Shown one piece after another: positions 38,201 through 50,000 of a stretch of 64,000 bases of DNA (positions are counted from its first letter, which is position 1; the number at the start of each line of letters is the position of its first letter). Made by a program: the position numbers and the translations under genes. This DNA is from Capitulum mitella. Its lineage: Eukaryota > Arthropoda > Thecostraca > Pollicipedomorpha > Pollicipedidae. The stretch is taken from assembly GCA_030062745.1 (NCBI GenBank), contig CP099841.1, positions 34,836,368 through 34,900,367 on the forward strand, read 5' to 3'. A model generated the notes under the pieces. The model did no database searches. It was not told the origin of the DNA and saw only the letters and a list, made by a program, of their open reading frames with translations.

Positions 38201-38718
38201 CTCAACAGAGGTTCCTGTGTCGAGGTGACACAGAAAATCAGCTGCAGACAGGGCAAACCAGACAGCTCACCGACCACTGGCGACGGCACTTTGTTCCGTG
38301 GTGCTGTTCGGAGCCAACCTGGCAAGTCTTTTCACTTTGGCAGCCGTTGCTGGTAACGGAGAGGGGAATTTCTGGGGCGTTACATCAGTCTGTCCGATTA
38401 GTAATGCCGCATCCCAAGTTATCTTCCAGTTACTTCTGAATGAAAGGGCCAAGTGGAAGAGTGCGTAAACCAAGCCTAAATGACGACCATAAATTAGACT
38501 GGTGGGTAAATTGCGTCAACAAATAAAGGCACACTCGCAACTTAACTGGTGAGAGGACCCAAAGCTGAAGAACACGGTCTAGTGCTTCCTAACTGTGAAC
38601 ATCAGTCGGGGCAGCGGTGTCGCAAACCACCGAACGAGCAGGACAGAGGCCCTACCGATCTCGCAGAATTATATCGCGAGCTCCATGGTACATGGCGATG
38701 CGGAGCTAAGCCATTTAG
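32211..38718. other. Unique DNA with two CpG-rich blocks
   Basis: CpG-rich blocks lie at about 34.19-34.72 and 35.35-35.86 kb. The first holds three imperfect units of about 65-75 bp built on ACTGTTCTGCGACGCGC / GGCTCCTCNGCCG, and then about three units of a GGAGAGGACTC repeat. The second holds CCTGGCCGGGCC palindromes. The remainder is balanced DNA with no recognised gene, RNA or element. Confidence 0.4.
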
Positions 38719-38787
38719 TGTACCGTAGGAAAAATACCTCAAAATAGCCCTCGTCCTACATCTTCAGAACCCTTCCGACATTCATGG

Positions 38788-39570
38788 GTGGGAGCAGTAT
38801 CAGAATTTCGTGTATTTTTAAGTTTTCAGACCTCAAGTCATATTGCTCTCAACATTTCTGGACACAGTGGAACCAGTTTTATTGTTCTCAAACAAAAAAA
38901 GTCCTGCCTTGCACACCCATCGAAATTTTCCAACGCAATCATGCTAATCAATGATCTTCATGGTTTATCACACACCCATATCAATCTATTGCCCACTGCG
39001 GATGAGCAGTGCGATGCTTCTGAACGCTCTGTTCTGGTTGTAACTGTTCAAATAAATCTGAAAATAAACCTTGAAAACATCATTCTCAGTATTGGCCTAC
39101 GTATCGAACACGCAGATACATGCTATTTCAGTGAGCCCATTTTTCCCCATCAACCTCAGGTCGCAAAACTAGAATTCCTACCTTGGTTAGGAGCACGATT
39201 TAACGCCAGTTTGTACTCGGGCACCTTCTGGGACGACTTGATTTTCAATATAGATAGAAACACAGATGTCGTTACGCACTGGCTGGAGCTTAAGATACCA
39301 AGAACTGTGCATTCTCGGCGGCTCAATTCCTTACCAAGTTGGAAAAGAATTGATTTACTACGCTGGGAACAGGCTGCCGTTGTCATCTCTCCAGGTGTCG
39401 CCAAAAATGCACTCGCATCATTTTTCAACACAACAATACGGCAACCATCCGCAAATTTGTCATGCCGAGATGTATTCCTGCAATGTACGAAACTGTTAAT
39501 GCCTCGCCACCCTTTGTCCCGAATGTGCACCTTTTCCATATATTTGTTTGACAGGTTTCTGGCTCAGTAA
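38788..39570 (+). CDS. Hypothetical ORF, 260 codons from GTG; uninterrupted frame from 38719
   Basis: This is the longest open frame in DNA of ordinary composition here: stop-free from 38719 to TAA at 39568-39570. The first ATG in frame is at 38941 (210 codons). Residue composition is balanced, with several Trp-containing segments (GTFWDDL, THWLELK, PSWKRIDLLRWEQ) and conservative-looking hydrophobic patterns. Codon choice is mixed, unlike the GC3-rich 3' exons of the nearby E2F gene. I see no signal peptide, no membrane helix and no known motif. It could be a single-exon gene, a relic of a large mobile element or integrated virus, or a chance frame. No function is assigned. Confidence 0.35.
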   Translation: MGAVSEFRVFLSFQTSSHIALNISGHSGTSFIVLKQKKSCLAHPSKFSNAIMLINDLHGLSHTHINLLPTADEQCDASERSVLVVTVQINLKINLENIILSIGLRIEHADTCYFSEPIFPHQPQVAKLEFLPWLGARFNASLYSGTFWDDLIFNIDRNTDVVTHWLELKIPRTVHSRRLNSLPSWKRIDLLRWEQAAVVISPGVAKNALASFFNTTIRQPSANLSCRDVFLQCTKLLMPRHPLSRMCTFSIYLFDRFLAQ

Positions 39571-39872
39571 AGCTACTGGTCATCCCCATGTCTGGAAGGG
39601 ACCTCAGCTCGAAATTGTCTACAACGTTTTTAACCCAAGATCGCATTTCCCCTGATCCCGCAGGTCCCGTGCGCAGAACCTCAAAGGAGGCGATGACTGT
39701 TTCTTCATCAGCTGCGGTCGCTCTTCCCGTTGCGGGTCGGCTGCTCTCTTCCTCTCCTCTCCCCGCGGCTCCGACGAACAGGCGCTGTTCTTAACTTTGG
39801 TAACCTAGCTTTATGACGTCACATCCACTCATACAGCTAGATAACCAAAGAGAAAATCAGCACCGATGTTGC

Positions 39873-40092
39873 GGCCGCCCGCCGGCGGCCGGTGGTTCTG
39901 TGGTGTGCGGAGCGCGGGCCGCCCGCCGGCGGCCGGTGGTTCTGTGGTGTGCGGAGCGCAGGCCGCCCGCCGGCGGCCGGTGGTTCTGTGGTGTGCGGAG
40001 CGCAGGCCGCCCGCCGGCGGCCGGTGGTTCTGTGGTGTGCGGAGCGCGGGCCGCCCGCCGGCGGCCGGTGGTTCTGTGGTGTGCGGAGCGCG
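39873..40092. repeat. 44-bp minisatellite, five near-identical copies
   Basis: Units of GGCCGCCCGCCGGCGGCCGG followed by TGGTTCTGTGGTGTGCGGAG repeat with a 44-base period and few differences. GCCGCCCGCCGGCGGC is a near-palindrome. Because 44 is not a multiple of three, all three frames stay open through it; ORFs here are artefacts. Confidence 0.96.
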
Positions 40093-40224
40093 GGTCGCTC
40101 GCGGCGCCGACGGGAGGGGCCGGGCTGAGGCGCTCACCCTGCTGCGGCGCGACGGCCGCCGAACGCGAGGATTTATCTGACGAACTCCTCTTCGGAACGG
40201 CAGAGCTGACTGCGGGGGCTGACC

Positions 40225-40312
40225 GGACCGTGGGCTCCGCACAGTATGAACGGCCTTAAGTGACGGACCGTGGGCTCCGCACAGTATGAACGGCCTTAAG
40301 TGACGGACCGTG
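40225..40312. repeat. 40-bp direct repeat, two copies plus a partial third
   Basis: GGACCGTGGGCTCCGCACAG with ATGAACGGCCTTAAGTGAC starts at 40225 and 40265, and a partial third copy starts at 40305. Confidence 0.9.
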
Positions 40313-40572
40313 CGTGCTCTGCCCTTTGTGACCGGCAGTGTGACTATCTCTGTGACCGGTTCTGTGCGCGCGGCCCCGTGTGACCGCCAACGCGTGATTC
40401 GTGTGATCATCCCTGTGCGACCGGCTGGGTGTCTGATCTGCTCGCCCGACCCGCGTGCCCTCCTCTTCGAAAAGCGGCCCTATCGGCCCCGAGATCATGC
40501 CGCGGCTGCGCGCGCGGCCTCTCCCAGACTAGTCATTTATCGGGGTCTGCGTCGTGTCCGATTCGTGTCCGG

Positions 40573-40621
40573 TGATGGAGCGCAGGCCTGTGATGGAGCG
40601 CAGGCCTGTGATGGAGCGGAG
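40573..40621. repeat. 18-bp repeat, three copies
   Basis: TGATGGAGCGCAGGCCTG recurs at 40573, 40591 and 40609. The period is six codons, so both strands have short repetitive frames; it lies in CpG-rich DNA. Confidence 0.9.
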
Positions 40622-42534
40622 GCGTCGCCGCGCGGCGCCCGGTCGAGGTCACCGACTCTGCCGGCGGCGCCCCCCGACTGGTGCGCTCCAACCGGGCGCC
40701 GCCGAGGCGGACAGGAGACGCCGGGGCCGGCGGCGGCGCACGGCTGCGGCAGCACGCAATGGCCGCCGCGGCGGCTAACGAGAGTTTTAATGCGCGTCCC
40801 ATGGTGGTGCGCGAAAAGAAATCATCCCAAAATCGTTCTGGCCCACACCGGCGGGGTCGGCGTCTGAAAAGCTCGTGGCCCCGGGAGCACTGCAGCTGCA
40901 GAGCTGCCGCAGAGAAGAGTGCATCCAGAGGGGGGGGGGGTGGATCCGGAAGGCTTTTCCCTATTCTTTTCATGCAGCCAACAGTCTGCTGACCAACGAC
41001 AGGGAACACTAACTGCCCCCTCAAATCCGGGGCTTGCACTTGGCAAGTCCTCTCCCCCGCCGTCCTCCCTCGGTGACGTCACCCAGAAGCGTCGCACATT
41101 CACCTGTGTCACAAAGATAAAGTACTACAGACGAGCAGACGGCAAGCCCGACAAGAAACTCTGCCGCTCATCAACTCAAACTCTTTCCAATATGGCGCCT
41201 CTCGTGCACACACCCGCGCGGAACATCCGTGGGTACAAATGTACGGAGCACGTTGCGCGTTGTCGCGAGTGTTTGCGCAGGGGCGGATGTCGGACTGTTC
41301 GGCGGCAGGACGGCCGGCCGGCGCCACGCGTCTCCCGGGTCATCTGCGTCGGAAGACTACCCCGGAACCCTTCGGCTCATGGCGTCTGAAGACTCTGAAT
41401 CGTTCAGTTGCCCTCACAAGGGGCCCTCCCGGAAAGTGGGCCACCGTCTAGCCCAACAAAGGACGACAGTTCCCTCAGACTTTCTAAAACGATCTTCTTT
41501 CAGGCAGCGTTTTTTCCTTCTCAGGTCAAACGGTGAAGCGAGCTTTCAAGTCGTGCCTCTGATCCCAGATCCGCTGCTGGCTGATGGGCGGCGCGGCTTC
41601 CCGGCTATCTTAACTACTACAAACAGCGCAGCGGTATCCCAGGACTGAAGGCCGGCCTCCCGTCTCCGCTATCAAACCGTGACTCCGCTAATCAATCAGT
41701 CGTCGTCGCTGAAACATGCCGCTGTCGGGAACAATGGGCGTCTATCCCAGCAATGCTGCGTGCCGATAACTGCAGAAATGCGGAACGGACAAGAAAAACA
41801 CCCACGGAAATGTCAATGGCAAGTCAAACCAAATCCGGGGGATTGTGGTTTCATATTTCGGGGATATCCTGAGCGTAATGACCTCAGAGTGTTCGATTAC
41901 ATCAGATTCCTGGTACTCTCTTCTCATTTTTGTGTAATTTTCTGCGTGGCGAATGAGCTTCGTAGCCTGAACAGGTCATCATCACATCAACTTCTGACGA
42001 ACCGTTACATCTGAATGGAGGCGGAACTTTTTAGGGCCACTCGTTTCCAGGGTAAATACAGAGACAAAAGACTTCGGATTCATCTACGACAATGGACGCG
42101 TTCCTTTAACAACGTCAGGTCGGTATATTCCCGGCTGACGCCGAATGGTGCATGGAAGTCACCAACAGGAGAACCGGGACGCATCTCTCACATTTTTTTT
42201 TGAAATTGTATATTTCAGCTACGGGCATCACATGAAAATAAACACATTGGCCATCCTCATCTCCCGGATCAGCGTATAACCAATCACGAAAGCTCATATC
42301 TAAAATCCGAAGGGAGGTTACTATGCGGTCAAGCCCGACATTAACAAATGACCCTACAGTCACAATGTTTTAAAAATGGTCTCGTCTGGGTTTAGTTTCT
42401 GTCGATTTTGGACCACATCGCACATACATAAAAATAAATCCGTCGGCTGGTATGCTTTAAAGAATAAGGTCAAACTTCCATGCCATTGATTCACTTTCAA
42501 ACAATCGATTCTTAGTTCCCTGTTTCAGTAATAA
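40622..42534. other. CpG-rich to average DNA without a recognised gene
   Basis: Includes a G10 run at about 40931. Open frames up to about 170 codons overlap on both strands in the CpG-rich part and look compositional. Confidence 0.4.
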
Positions 42535-42807
42535 CAGGGACGTAACCAAGGGGCCATGGGGAACCATGCCCCCCCCCCTACCTGAGCGAAGCGGTCTGCA
42601 CTAGAAATATAGCGGATTCGCAGGAATACGGAATAGTGATCATATATTTGTTGCAAAAGAAAACATTACATCTATTCCTGTGGGTTAAATATGAGGCCAT
42701 TTCCATAAAACTGCTACTTTTCCGATAAACTTCGTCATATGCCAGTGGAAAATGACAAAATTTGACATTTTCCCCTACCCCTGAGGGAAATCCTGGCTAT
42801 GTGCCTG
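42535..42807 (+). mobile_element. hAT-like MITE family A, copy 2
   Basis: From CAGGGACGTAACCAAGG to CCTGGCTATGTGCCTG, 273 bp, homologous to 7850-8114. The flanking octamers AGTAATAA and AGTGATAA match at 7 of 8 positions, the clearest hAT-type 8-bp duplication in this family. A GGGGCCATGG/CCATGCCCC hairpin lies inside the left end. Confidence 0.92.
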
Positions 42808-42924
42808 AGTGATAACACGTGAGGGCACGCCATATTGCAATACAAAAATTCGAGCCAATGTGTACGTCGTAACTGACGTCAGAGGCCATGAACAAAGTTA
42901 CAAATCGCTTCAGAGTCTTAGCAC

Positions 42925-43316
42925 CAGGGGTGTCGATTTGTGTTCTTTTGTGAAGATCTTGTCCCCCAATGTTGATTTGGGCCCCATCAAAGTTGGTTTG
43001 ACCCAATATTTTGTCGATTTTGAGGGAAATGGGAAATAATAACGGAAACGAACGGCCACAGTAGATAGGCAGAAAGCAGTGTTACGCCTACGGTGATGAC
43101 GTTATGTGTCTGTCTTTCAACTTTCTACCTACATATATACCTATATACGGGGTATATATGTGATTTTTATTCCACAAATAGTAACAAAAAATGAAATTTC
43201 CGTTTGTCAAAACAAAATGGTCTATGTCCGTTGAGAAACCTACATTTGGGGAGATGTTAGGTTGTCGGGCCTTCCACTCGGCCCTCCCCCCAGTCATTTA
43301 CAGAAATACACCCCTG
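42925..43316 (+). mobile_element. hAT-like MITE family B, copy 2
   Basis: From CAGGGGTGTCGATTTG to AGAAATACACCCCTG, 392 bp. Flanking octamers CTTAGCAC and CTAAGCAC match at 7 of 8 positions. Homologous to 44603-45003 over its length and, inverted, to 28224-28613. It lies 117 bp after a family A element. Non-coding. Confidence 0.92.
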
Positions 43317-44602
43317 CTAAGCACCGCACATTCTAGTCTGTCGAGATTGACGCAGTTAAACGCTTTCTTGTCTGAATGCATTTTTCAAAAAACAAGACGA
43401 AAAAGATCGTATGGTCCGGGAATTCAACCCTTAGCAAATTATTTCATGGAATTCCAGTCACAAAAGCTCAGTCGCCCTTTTTCCGCAGCATATGTTTTGC
43501 AACAGGAAAAGCAAAATTGTGACTTTAATGTCTTTCATATCGATTAGAGAACATTTTTTGGACAAATATGTAAAGCATTTCCTGTCCTGGACACGTCAGA
43601 AAAAAACCTAGTGGTCTGGGGAGAAGACAGCTGATAAGAACGTAGAAGGATCCCGAAGGAAGGCATTTTTCTGATTGGTTTACTGCTATATTTCTAACGA
43701 AATGGATACATGGAAGTGGATCATTCGGACCCCATGCTCCTAGCCTGTGATAAAGTGAAATGTGGAAAGGCGTAAAGGTACAACAAGTGAAAAGGAGAAC
43801 GGCTGTTTTTTGCTTTTGCTATTGCTAGTACAATTGCTATCCTGCCATCCCCTTCCTCTATTCCTCCCTGCAGAAAAGTGGATTCATAACAGGGATTTCA
43901 AACTGAACGCGACGACGGTCATCGTCGACACGGGGCGTCACTTGTCGACGTTCAGTACAATATGGCGTCCAACATCATACCATCTTATCTGCAGAAGCAT
44001 TCAGCGGGGACCAACTCACCCTGTTCGGGCCACTCAGCAGTGGCCCTGTAGACATGCGGCCACCTCTTCTTCCACACAGTACGTGCAGCACTTCACGTGA
44101 GGCCGCGGCGGGCACGGTCAGCGGCGGGGCAGCGGACGCGAGCGTGGCCTCGGGCGCCCGCCGGCGGTCGGCCGGGTCACGCCAGGTCAGCGGGCGGCGG
44201 CCGGCGGGCCGCGCCGCAACCCTCCTCGCGTGCGCGCGCTCGGTCACTACGCTGCGCCTGCGCGCCAGCCGGGCGACCCGCGACCCTGGCGTGACGTCAC
44301 CTGCCACGTGGTCCCGGAGGAGCGGCGGCCGGCGGCGGCTGGCCGAGCTGCGGGTAGGCCGCGGCGGCACGGGCGGAGCCGCGTCGCGCACATCCTACGG
44401 TAGAGGGCGTCCCTTCGTGGAGGTTCCTGGAGTTGTCATACCTGATGCAACCAAAGCACTGCGTAGCCTTGATTTCAATGCATCTCTGCATTGACGTTCT
44501 ATCTAGGGACTCTGCTCATCAATAACTAAGTGTATTTTGCTCTTTGCCGAAAATCTGTACGCTTGCTCCATGTTTCCCGTACGTCTGTTCAACAGATCCT
44601 CT
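43317..44602. other. Unique DNA with a CpG-rich block (44.08-44.40 kb)
   Basis: No gene recognised. Arg/Ala-rich overlapping frames on both strands in the CpG-rich block are compositional. Confidence 0.4.
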
Positions 44603-45003
44603 CAGGGGTGTCGATTTATGTTCTTTTGAGGGGGCCCCGGCCCACCCAATGTTGATTTAGGCCCACCCAATATTTTCTGCCGGGTTTGAAGGCAAATGAA
44701 TAATAGTAACGAAAAATCGGCCGCAATAGATAAGAGATAGGCAGACAGTAAAGAATAAAAGTCTAAAGCGATGCATCTATCTTCCTATCTTCTATATAGG
44801 TATGTATATATATGTACATATAGAGATCTACATGGGAATAAGAACAATTTTCTATCTGATAAGCATTAACAAAAAAACTCATAAATTTCCGTTGTTCAAA
44901 ATAAAGTGGCCTAAATCCGCTGAGAAACCTACATTTGGGGAAGGTTAGGTTGTCGGGCCGTCGGCTCGTCCCCCTCAATCATTTACAGGAATCGACGCCC
45001 CTG
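44603..45003 (+). mobile_element. hAT-like MITE family B, copy 3
   Basis: From CAGGGGTGTCGATTTATG to GGAATCGACGCCCCTG, 401 bp, including a short TATGTA-rich expansion near 44800. Flanking octamers GATCCTCT and GGTGCTAT agree only partly. Inner sequence matches 42925-43316 closely (GAGAAACCTACATTTGGGGA near the right end in both). Confidence 0.88.
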
Positions 45004-46792
45004 GGTGCTATTATTTCAGTCAAAAGCGTGCCGACCTGAGGGATGCTGGGAACTTCGATGCCGTAATTTAAATAAAAAATTTGGCACGGAAACGCATCAA
45101 CAACAGAATGATCACACAAGAATACTGACGGTATCGGCTAACGTAAGTGCAAACGCGGCACAGAATGCCAGCATGGACGTATCGACCGTTGCGGGGCATT
45201 ACGGATTCTTACGAAACTGTCATTTTGCTCCGGTTTCTTGAATCTTTACTGCAAAGACTTCGTCAGAAATGTAATCCATGCTTCAGTACAGGTGAAGACA
45301 GCTCTGCATGCTTCAAGTATGTCTGCCGAGATTTCACTCAGTCGCTGACAGACATGTACCGGGATCCCGACAGAATGCAGGTTATCCTTGTTTTGTGTCG
45401 ATTTCTAAGCTAACCAGGGTAAGTATTGCGTCACCTGGGCATCACGTTGCTCCGGAGCGACACGACCTTCCCGCGATGAAGCAGTGACCCACCCAGGTCA
45501 ACAAGGGAGTTCAAGTGGAGTACAACACGGGGATAACCTGCATGCTATTGGGATCCTGGCGCACGTCTGAGCGCCAGCAACACGTTCGCTGTCCGCTGGC
45601 CTCGCGCGATCAGGAATCCTGAGTGAGCGTAGAGTCCTGATCGTTTCTAACTCCGCTGCCGCACATGAGACACACCTGCACCCGCTGGTCCCGCGCGACT
45701 GGCGAGCCGTACAAAATTGACAAGTTTTACTGCCCGACCGGCCGTTCGCTATTTAAAGACACGGCTTTCCATGTTTGCCACGCTTCAGCTGCTGCTTTCC
45801 GCCAGGCTCTTGCAAAATGTCGCCAGTTTTATGTTCGGTACCGCTACGAAACGTCCTTTTTTTAACACGCGTCGGCTGACAATCTGCGGAGAAGACCTGA
45901 GTCTCAGTTGACCTCGTATAGACTGCCATCCACAAAACTCATGTCAGTCTCCGAAGAGAGTTCATATGAATTCCTCGCGTTTACGGACGCCGGCACCGTC
46001 TTCGCATTGGGGGACGTTTCTAGAAACCCCCTCTAAGTTTTCATCTCTTGACTGTAATCAAATGAACTTTGTCACTCCTAAGTACTGTCTACTAATACAT
46101 CACCTTATGTATGTAAGATGTACGAGGGCAAAATATACCTTTTTATGCAGTTTGAATTCTCGTGGCTCGTAAGTTACCGCGATACGATGTCCGCGTGCAG
46201 AATGCTGTCGGGTGCCGCCACCCACCGTGTTACAGGAATCTGGAGCAAAATATGAGTTCAGATATAAAGTTTTTTCTTACTACTTTGATTCTGATGTAGT
46301 ATGACACACAATGAACCAACAATGACCCATCCAAAACATGAAAGCTATGCTGTTTCCACGATAAAGGAATTATGACCTCGCGCCGGCCGGCAGCCATTTT
46401 CACGCAGCGTTTCCGAGCAGACTGACGCATCGAACGTTACGGCCGTAATTACAATTTTCAACGTAATGATAGGTATTTGATACCATCATGCCGCCAGACT
46501 GAACTGGGAACAGGCAATGGAAATTTGACATGCCTGTCTGTGAGCGGTTTTCTCGTAGCTAGCGAGAAAAGGAGCAGAGAGGGTACGAGGAACTCCCACC
46601 AACGCGAGGTTCCGACCTTAAACACGTGTTTTGAACTAAGATGGTCTTGCTGTAAACTGTAGTCTTTCGAATTGACTTAAAATAAGCATCGTGCTCAAAA
46701 TTTTGCATTTACAGAGAGTTAGGACAGTCTCCTACGAGTCCCCATACCCTATTCATCCGTTCTTAATGTCGGTCGAATGTCGCTTGAACGTG
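45004..46792. other. Unique DNA
   Basis: Balanced composition with short frames only. No element end, RNA gene or exon signature recognised. Confidence 0.4.
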
Positions 46793-47009
46793 GACATGTG
46801 AAGGCCAGTGGTCGTGAGCGGAAGACATGTGAAGGCCAATGGTCGTGAGCGGAAGACATGTGAAGGCCAGTGGTCGTGAGCGGAAGACATGTGAAGGCCA
46901 ATGGTCGTGAGCGGAAGACATGTGAAGGCCAGTGGTCGTGAGCGGAAGACATGTGAAGGCCAGTGGTCGTGAGCGGAAGACATATGAAGGCCAGTGGTCG
47001 TGAGCGGAA
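46793..47009. repeat. 31-bp minisatellite, exactly seven copies
   Basis: GACATGTGAAGGCCAGTGGT with CGTGAGCGGAA repeats seven times with a 31-base period; differences are single bases (CCAGTGG/CCAATGG, CATGTG/CATATG). There are no unique spacers, so it is not CRISPR-like. The minus strand is open through it in more than one frame because 31 is not a multiple of three. Confidence 0.97.
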
Positions 47010-50000
47010 GATTCACATCGCGCAGCGCCAATGATGGCTCATTGCGTTTTTCTGCCTCAAGGTATTTTCCACAAAAAATTGGGTGCTGAAAGCGTGACCG
47101 GACATTACCTATCCAGATCAGCTGTATTTATATTTGAAACAAGACGAGGTTTTGGATCCAGTTATCCAGATATCTGTTTTTGAGAGTCAACAAGGTTGAA
47201 CGTTCGCGCCCTCAGTGCATTTTCGCGTCAGTTTGTTTGTTCCTTATAATGGCAAGCTTGTAACAAGAGCTAGACGGACCGCTTGCATATTCTGAGCAAA
47301 TGATTTCTAATCCCTATGTAATACCCTGGACCCGGTGTCGAAATTCAAAAGCTTTGAGATCGTCACCCCTCCCGCCACTCGCTCACCACCCCAAGATTCC
47401 AGTAGCCATGACAGGAAGCGACATGAAATGAATCAACATGAAATGGAAACGTGGGTCATGCGCATTGAATTCTTTTTACTGAACGAGTGCGCTGCGATTG
47501 TCCGAGTTCTTGGTCACTGCGCAATAATCAAAGTCTTCATCTGTGCATTTTGTCAGGAAGTGTTACTGCATAACTGCCCCTTAAGTTGCGTTTACTGGTC
47601 CCGTAGCGAGTCTTGTTTAACAGTAATGACTTAGATGGTAAAATGGTGGTTATGAAGGGTAGCTTCTATCCATTCGTGGGTTCGCCTTATTCGCGGGGGG
47701 TTCGGTACATAACCCACGTGAATAGCGGGGGTCCACTGTACTCAGTCTGGCGGTGACGGATGGTCCACGTACCAGATTTATCGCCGGAAAGTACACAGTA
47801 GCCACCGGTGCTAGCGACGCCGACGACACCCATTGGTTGTTTCGGACCACTTAAATACCGCCAGCTTTCCGCATATTTTATCGCCAATCGTCAGGAAAGA
47901 ACATCGCCAGGCTGTCTGGCGTCATGTCGCCAGTACTCGCGACTCTGCGGCTTCCAAAACAATCAGGCATCATCTGGACGGCTCATCATTTCACGCAACG
48001 AACCCCGGAACTTTGCCGCGCTCAAGCCGACCTCTGCCACAAGGTCGGCGTTCCTACATTGCCGACTGGGCGGCTCGATCTAACGCCACGTCCGTGTCGG
48101 AAATTTGAAATAATCCAAACGTTTCCTGAAAGCGGTGCAACAAATCGGGCGCTGTGCAGACGGCACGAGAGGAACGCATACGGCTGAACGCAGTGTTCAA
48201 CGCGGGCAATGACCAAGAGGTGAATGTGTCCCTTTGGGTTGAGACTGACATATTTACGACGTTCTATGCGGACCGCTGGTGCTTTAGCTACTCTGGCACA
48301 CAAGTCTCGGTTACGGTCTCGCCTGGGAAAGTTTCCCACATCACTCGTCTCAGTTGTGGTGAAGCTTTGCGTACTGCGGAGATTTGTGTACATTTGTAGC
48401 CATTCGCGTGAAGGTCCCTAGATTCGGCACTCTCTTTGGAGTAGGTCACGTGGTATGAATGGGATGCCACGCATGAAAAAGCGGACTCACTTTGGCGTCT
48501 GTCGACTTGGAGGACGTATGTTGCAAGGGACATTTCAAGGTGTTTTAGAACGATTTTTGTCGTCCATTGTTTTTGACGGAGTCTGTTGTGCAAGTCTAAC
48601 CCTTCACCAAACGAATGGTCCTTTCAAGAGCATCAACCGATTGGCTGCTAATGTGCCTCACGGTTGTCGCAATAACAAACAATGAACCGAAGCGAGATAA
48701 CTACGAAGTGCAGCTCCGTCCATCCAGATGAACGTTTTGATGTGCAGGCGCTGCTGTACGATAACGCTTCGTTCACCGTGTGATGATTTGTGACTTTCCA
48801 CACTGATGCTTTTTTCGCTTCGTTTCCCTTCCTTTGTTGCAGGTCTTACGCTTATTTCGGCTGTACTCACTCCGTTACGATTTATAGGCGTTGCGCTTAT
48901 AACGCAATGATTTTCCTATTTCTTCTCAGTCAAACCCGACGTCAACTGAGAATCTGATGTTCTCTGGAAGCTGTTGTTATAGTGCATCTGATGGGGTAAA
49001 GCAATGCTAGCCGTGCTCGTTATCCGGTAGGAAGGCATCGGAAGTGCTCCCGCGCGATGGGCGTGTTCAAACGGCAGCAACAGCAAGGTCGTTGTGAGCC
49101 TGGGCAATATCAGTGACGTTTTGAACGGGTTGCGGCCTTTCCTCCCCAAAAAACTATCTGACTAATAGTGCGGCCCCCTGTTTCCACTCATTTTCCCCAC
49201 CGTCCTGTATCAGGCAAGAAGAAATACATTTCGGAAATTGTTGCTGCTCTATGCTGCCAGTGTCGATGGTCACACGATTCGCACTTTGCAGAGGAAATAT
49301 CAATGAAAAAAAAAACAAAATGTCGGGGATTGAGATCGAGCCGCAAGTGTAAAAATGGGCCCGGAGGAGGATCGTGGTGGTGACGGTCTTCAGTTTTCCA
49401 GCTGAGCGCTAGTATGAGACAATGTTAAATATTAACATATCCTCAAAGGTCGGTTGGTGCTTTGGCTTTGATGGGTAGAACGGCAAACCATCATCTTTGG
49501 ATAATTTTAACATGGCTCTATGTTGCAAAGTAGTCGTTTTGTAACAGGCTTTTATGCCTTCGCGATGAACGAGCATATTCACCACAGGACCAGTTTTGCG
49601 GTATTTAGTAAGTGGCACTCTCGCTGGCTTTGAAACCACAAACGTCGTGCTACAAAAGGTCTCAAGCCGATGTCACGGCATGTACAATTCAATGCTGGGC
49701 GCAGTACCGATGAGGCGCAAAATCTGATGTGATATGATGACCTTAAGCCTCGCAACAAGTTATAAACTTTAAGATCGACTTAAAAAAGAGGCCATGTCAA
49801 ATACTTACGGCGCTGTGTTTGGAAATTTAGCATTCAAAATCGGACTGTATTTGAAAAATTTGGATCCGCTCCAAGGCGCTCATTCTGCTTAAAGCCCGAC
49901 GACTTCATACAACTGAGAAAGTCACTTTTATCCGCAGAGGTCGGTGTGACATCCATGACCCGTTTTGAACCAACGATGCGGATCGGTGAGGTTTTCTCCA

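Noticed and set aside
39829-40410. 193-codon minus-strand ORF with repeated segments
   Set aside because: It is the translation of the 44-bp minisatellite and changes frame each unit.
46753-47031. Possible CRISPR-like array or repeat-protein gene
   Set aside because: The units are directly adjacent with no spacers, and the host is eukaryotic. The ORF is a by-product of the 31-bp repeat.
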